Below are positions 61,471 through 64,000 of a DNA stretch of 64,000 nt, piece by piece; positions within the stretch are counted from its first letter, which is position 1, and the number at the start of each line of letters is the position of its first letter. A program made the translations under genes and the position numbers. Under the pieces are notes generated by a model, which had not been told where the DNA came from, searched no databases, and saw only the letters and a list, made by a program, of their open reading frames with translations. The stretch comes from Bradyrhizobium sp. AZCC 1721 (lineage in GTDB: Bacteria; Pseudomonadota; Alphaproteobacteria; Rhizobiales; Xanthobacteraceae). The stretch is from assembly GCF_036924715.1 (NCBI RefSeq), contig NZ_JAZHSB010000001.1, positions 6,749,001 to 6,813,000 of the forward strand, given 5' to 3'.

Positions 61471-62128
61471 GATTTGCCTGCCGATCATAGCCATTCTGCT
61501 TGCCTGCGCCGCAAGCCTCGCCGGCGCGGCCGAACCCGGCTCGTTCGGTTACGGCAGCGTGGCCACGCCGGCGCAGATCGGCGGATGGGACATCGACGTG
61601 CGCGGCGAGGACGGAACGGGCCTGCCGCCCGGCAAGGGCACCGTCGACCGGGGCGCGGAGGTTTATGCCGAACAATGCGCGGCGTGCCATGGAACCTTCG
61701 GCGAGGGCGAAGGTCGGTTTCCGAAGCTGGTGGGCGGCGTCGGATCGCTCCGGGACGAGCGCCCGGAGCCGACGGTCGGCAGCTACTGGCCGTTCGCCCC
61801 GACCCTGTGGGACTATATTAACCGCGCCATGCCGATGCAGGCGCCGCACACATTGTCAGCGGATGACGTTTATGCTTTGACCGCCTATATTCTGAACCTG
61901 AACGATCTCGTTCCCCATGAATTCGTTGCCGATCGCAACAGTTTGCCGAAAGTCAAAATGCGCAATCGCGACAATTTCATCTGGACCGATCCGCGCCCCG
62001 ATACGGTGACAAAACCCTGCATGAACGACTGCGTTAACGCCGCCGATGTCAGGATATCGTCGACGGCTGAGGGCAGGAATCTGACGCCGCGCACGACCGG
62101 GCCGCTCGACACGATGCAACAGAAGTAG
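61454..62128 (+). CDS. soxD: Sulfur dehydrogenase cytochrome c subunit SoxD
   Basis: A 224-aa protein from ATG 61454, overlapping soxC by 17 bp. A signal peptide (IIAILLACAASLAGAAE) leads to a heme-binding CAACH with Cys75, Cys78 and His79; YWPFAPTLWDYINRAMPMQAP supplies the Met ligand. The C-terminal CMNDCVNAADVRI is a second Cys pair without His, so only one heme is bound. It passes electrons from SoxC to the cytochrome chain. It is shorter than diheme Paracoccus SoxD. Confidence 0.9.
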   Translation: MYSSRKICLPIIAILLACAASLAGAAEPGSFGYGSVATPAQIGGWDIDVRGEDGTGLPPGKGTVDRGAEVYAEQCAACHGTFGEGEGRFPKLVGGVGSLRDERPEPTVGSYWPFAPTLWDYINRAMPMQAPHTLSADDVYALTAYILNLNDLVPHEFVADRNSLPKVKMRNRDNFIWTDPRPDTVTKPCMNDCVNAADVRISSTAEGRNLTPRTTGPLDTMQQK

Positions 62129-62145
62129 AAATTACGGAAACGCCT

Positions 62146-62508
62146 GTGACCGATCATTTTCCGACGAAATCCGCAAAGCTTCCGGCGTTGGCGCTGCTCG
62201 TCGCTCTGGCGTCCGCGGGCGCCGCGCAGGCGCAGTCCGCGGTGGATGAAGGCCGCAAGCTGGCCTTCGATCGCAGCAAGGGCAATTGCCTGACCTGTCA
62301 TGTCATCAAGGGCGGCAACCTTCCCGGCACGATCGGACCCGAACTGGTCGACATCAAGAGCAAATATCCGAAGCGCGAGGATCTCGTCGCCATCCTCAAC
62401 GACGAGACCCTGCGCAATCCGCTCACCGTGATGCCGCCCTTCGGACGGAACCGGATTCTGACCGAGAAGGAAATCGACGCGGTGGTGGATTTCCTGCAGA
62501 CGCTTTAA
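62146..62508 (+). CDS. soxX: Cytochrome c SoxX
   Basis: A 120-aa protein from GTG 62146. The signal peptide (ALALLVALASAGAAQAQ) precedes one heme site CLTCH (Cys48, Cys51, His52) and a likely axial Met96 in VMPPFGRNR. SoxX pairs with SoxA to attach thiosulfate to SoxY. Positioned between soxD and soxY, though soxA is at the end of the visible operon. Confidence 0.9.
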   Translation: MTDHFPTKSAKLPALALLVALASAGAAQAQSAVDEGRKLAFDRSKGNCLTCHVIKGGNLPGTIGPELVDIKSKYPKREDLVAILNDETLRNPLTVMPPFGRNRILTEKEIDAVVDFLQTL

Positions 62509-62564
62509 CGCAAGACGAGAGATCAAGCCTGTGACGTGCCAACGCAGGCTTTAGGAGATTTTCG

Positions 62565-63059
62565 ATGAATAAGATTGATGTTGGATTTTCGGCCACGCGG
62601 CGACTGATCCTGCAGGGTGCAGGCGCAGTCGCGCTCATCGGCCTCGGCAACCTTCCCTTCGGCCTGACGCCGGCGCTCGCCGCGGCCAACGACAAATACC
62701 CGGAAGAGGCGTTCAAGCAGAAGAGTGACGCCGACGTCATCAAGACGCTCTACGGCAAGACCGCTGAGCCATCGGACAAGGTCAAGATGGACGCGCCCGA
62801 AATCGCCGAGAACGGCGCCGTGGTGCCGATCTCGGTCTCTACAACCCTTGCCGACGTAACCTCGGTTGCGTTCCTCGTCAGCGAGAATCCGAACGTGCTG
62901 ATCGCAAAGTACAACATCCCGGCCGGCACGCTGCCGAGCGTCGCCAACCGCATCAAGATGGCCAAGACCAGCAACGTGACCGTGCTGGTGGAAGCCGGCG
63001 GCAAGCTCTACAGCGCCTCTAAGGAAGTCAAAGTCACTGTCGGCGGTTGCGGCGGTTAA
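62565..63059 (+). CDS. soxY: Sulfur carrier protein SoxY
   Basis: A 164-aa protein. A Tat-type signal (SATRRLILQGAGAVALIGLG) is followed by a beta-sandwich. It ends in the diagnostic GGCGG swinging arm with Cys162, to which thiosulfate and its oxidation intermediates are bound. It is exported with SoxZ. Confidence 0.95.
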   Translation: MNKIDVGFSATRRLILQGAGAVALIGLGNLPFGLTPALAAANDKYPEEAFKQKSDADVIKTLYGKTAEPSDKVKMDAPEIAENGAVVPISVSTTLADVTSVAFLVSENPNVLIAKYNIPAGTLPSVANRIKMAKTSNVTVLVEAGGKLYSASKEVKVTVGGCGG

Positions 63060-63075
63060 GGCAGGGAGAACTCAC

Positions 63076-63387
63076 ATGGCATCCACCATTCGCGTGCGCG
63101 CTTCTTCGAACGGCGAAATCACCGAGGTGCAGGCACTGATCCAGCACCCGATGGATTCCGGGTTCGTCAAGAACGCCAAGGGCGAGACCATTCCGCCGCA
63201 CTTCATCCAGCAGCTCACCTTCGAGCATGACGGCAAGAACGTGTTCGCCGCCGATTGGGGCGGTGGTATCTCCAAGGACCCCTACGTGAAGTTCGCGTTC
63301 AAGGGAGCCAAGAAGGGCGACGAACTGAAGATCAGTTGGGTCGATAACAAGGGCGCGACCGACACCACCACGGCGAAGATCCAATGA
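63076..63387 (+). CDS. soxZ: SoxZ, partner of SoxY
   Basis: A 103-aa beta-sandwich protein without its own signal: IRVRASSNGEITEVQALIQHPMDSGFVKNAKGETIPPHFIQ and FAFKGAKKGDELKISWVDNKG are conserved SoxZ stretches. It forms a heterodimer with SoxY and is co-exported. It lies 16 bp downstream of soxY, and its stop overlaps soxA (ATGA). Confidence 0.95.
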   Translation: MASTIRVRASSNGEITEVQALIQHPMDSGFVKNAKGETIPPHFIQQLTFEHDGKNVFAADWGGGISKDPYVKFAFKGAKKGDELKISWVDNKGATDTTTAKIQ

Positions 63388-64000
63388 AGCTGCGATCCGC
63401 GATCTTTCTGGCATCCGCCACGATTGCGCTGGCCGCGCTGACGCTGGCGGGCGCGCCGCTGTTGGCAGCTGACGACAAGATCGATCCTGTCGCCGACGCC
63501 AAGGCGTTCCAGAAGTTCTTCAGAGACAAATTTCCCAAGGTGAAGTTCGAGGACTTCGTCAACGGCCCCTATTCGATGAACGAGGACCTTTATCGGCAGT
63601 GGCAGGAGAAGGAACAGTTCCCGCCCTACGAGTTCTCGCTCGAAATGGGCAAGGAGATGTTCTCCAAGCCGTTCAAGAACGGCAAGACCTATGCGGACTG
63701 CTTCCCGAACGGCGGCATCGGCATCCGCCAGAACTACCCTTACTTCGACGAGAAGGAAGGCAAGGTCATCACGCTTGAATTGGCCTTGAACCGCTGCCGC
63801 GAGGCCAACGGTGAACCGCCGTTCTCCTATGTGAAGGACGAAATGGCGGCGCTGACCGCCTACATGGCCTTCACCTCGCGCGGCAAGCCCATGGACATCA
63901 AGATCCCGAACGATCCGCGCGCGCTCGCGGCTTACGAAAGCGGCAAGGAATATTTCTACACCCGGCGCGGGCAGCTCAACTTCTCCTGCGCCACCTGCCA
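63384..64000 (+). CDS. soxA: Cytochrome SoxA (3' end beyond window)
   Basis: The first 205 codons are visible. The signal peptide is IFLASATIALAALTLAGAPLLAA. The N-terminal half has Cys in YADCFPNGG and NRCREANG but no CxxCH, so the first heme of diheme SoxA is missing and probably replaced by a disulfide, as in monoheme types. The frame ends at the window edge within CATC(H), the C-terminal heme. The SoxA catalytic Cys lies further on. It overlaps soxZ by 4 bp. Confidence 0.9.
   Translation, partial: MKLRSAIFLASATIALAALTLAGAPLLAADDKIDPVADAKAFQKFFRDKFPKVKFEDFVNGPYSMNEDLYRQWQEKEQFPPYEFSLEMGKEMFSKPFKNGKTYADCFPNGGIGIRQNYPYFDEKEGKVITLELALNRCREANGEPPFSYVKDEMAALTAYMAFTSRGKPMDIKIPNDPRALAAYESGKEYFYTRRGQLNFSCATC

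Overview
This GC-rich 64 kb window reads as an alphaproteobacterial chromosome, most likely Bradyrhizobium or a close relative in the Bradyrhizobium/Rhodopseudomonas group. The reasons are codon use, the many substrate-binding proteins, a P450/ferredoxin pair that I recognise as CYP199A/palustrisredoxin-like, and at least six families of palindromic intergenic repeats of the kind that litter Bradyrhizobium genomes. I recognise families from memory; no database search was run. I see no tRNA, rRNA or CRISPR array.

Layout. (1) 1-8.9 kb: a truncated Rieske oxygenase and a glutamine-synthetase-family ligase. They are followed by an IS4-type insertion sequence lying inside a palindromic repeat, then a complete branched-chain/urea-type ABC transporter (livKHMGF, minus strand). 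(2) 9.3-13.9 kb: an ECF sigma factor with a SnoaL-like tail, type II NADH dehydrogenase, and a secreted tannase/feruloyl-esterase. (3) 14-22.3 kb: an aromatic-acid block with two paralogous orphan binding proteins, a ferredoxin, a CYP199A-like P450, a feruloyl-CoA-synthetase-like ligase and three MarR regulators. Two of the MarR genes face clear palindromic operators. (4) 22.4-33.1 kb: a nitrogen-scavenging block. An eight-gene minus-strand operon encodes a peptide-type ABC transporter, AtzG, AtzE, AtzH and a GntR regulator, and allophanate hydrolase (AtzF) faces it. Both units have near-perfect sigma-54 promoters. (5) 33.3-40.7 kb: an atypical APH-like kinase, an orphan UgpB, and a small exported protein translationally coupled to a three-protein phosphorelay.

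(6) 41.2-47.2 kb: envelope and redox functions, comprising an ECF sigma factor, an exported peptide, CcdA plus thioredoxin, a cyanide-insensitive-type bd oxidase with a 43-aa DUF2474 subunit, and an L,D-transpeptidase. (7) 47.3-59.6 kb: an amino-acid binding protein, paired acyl-CoA dehydrogenases, a CMD protein, a VOC protein, a MerR-controlled methyltransferase/DUF2938 pair, two MFS permeases, an orphan HicB, and two more methyltransferases. (8) 59.6-64 kb: a thiosulfate-oxidation (sox) cluster with a BigR/SqrR-like persulfide-sensing ArsR repressor divergent from soxCDXYZA. The window ends inside soxA.

How the genes work together. The organism appears to scavenge lignin-derived aromatics (esterase, ligase, P450, acyl-CoA dehydrogenases) and oxidised urea-like nitrogen compounds under sigma-54 control. 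It also appears to draw electrons from reduced sulfur. Four genes carry single-base frameshifts, three of them in homopolymers, so residual sequencing error should be excluded before calling them pseudogenes.
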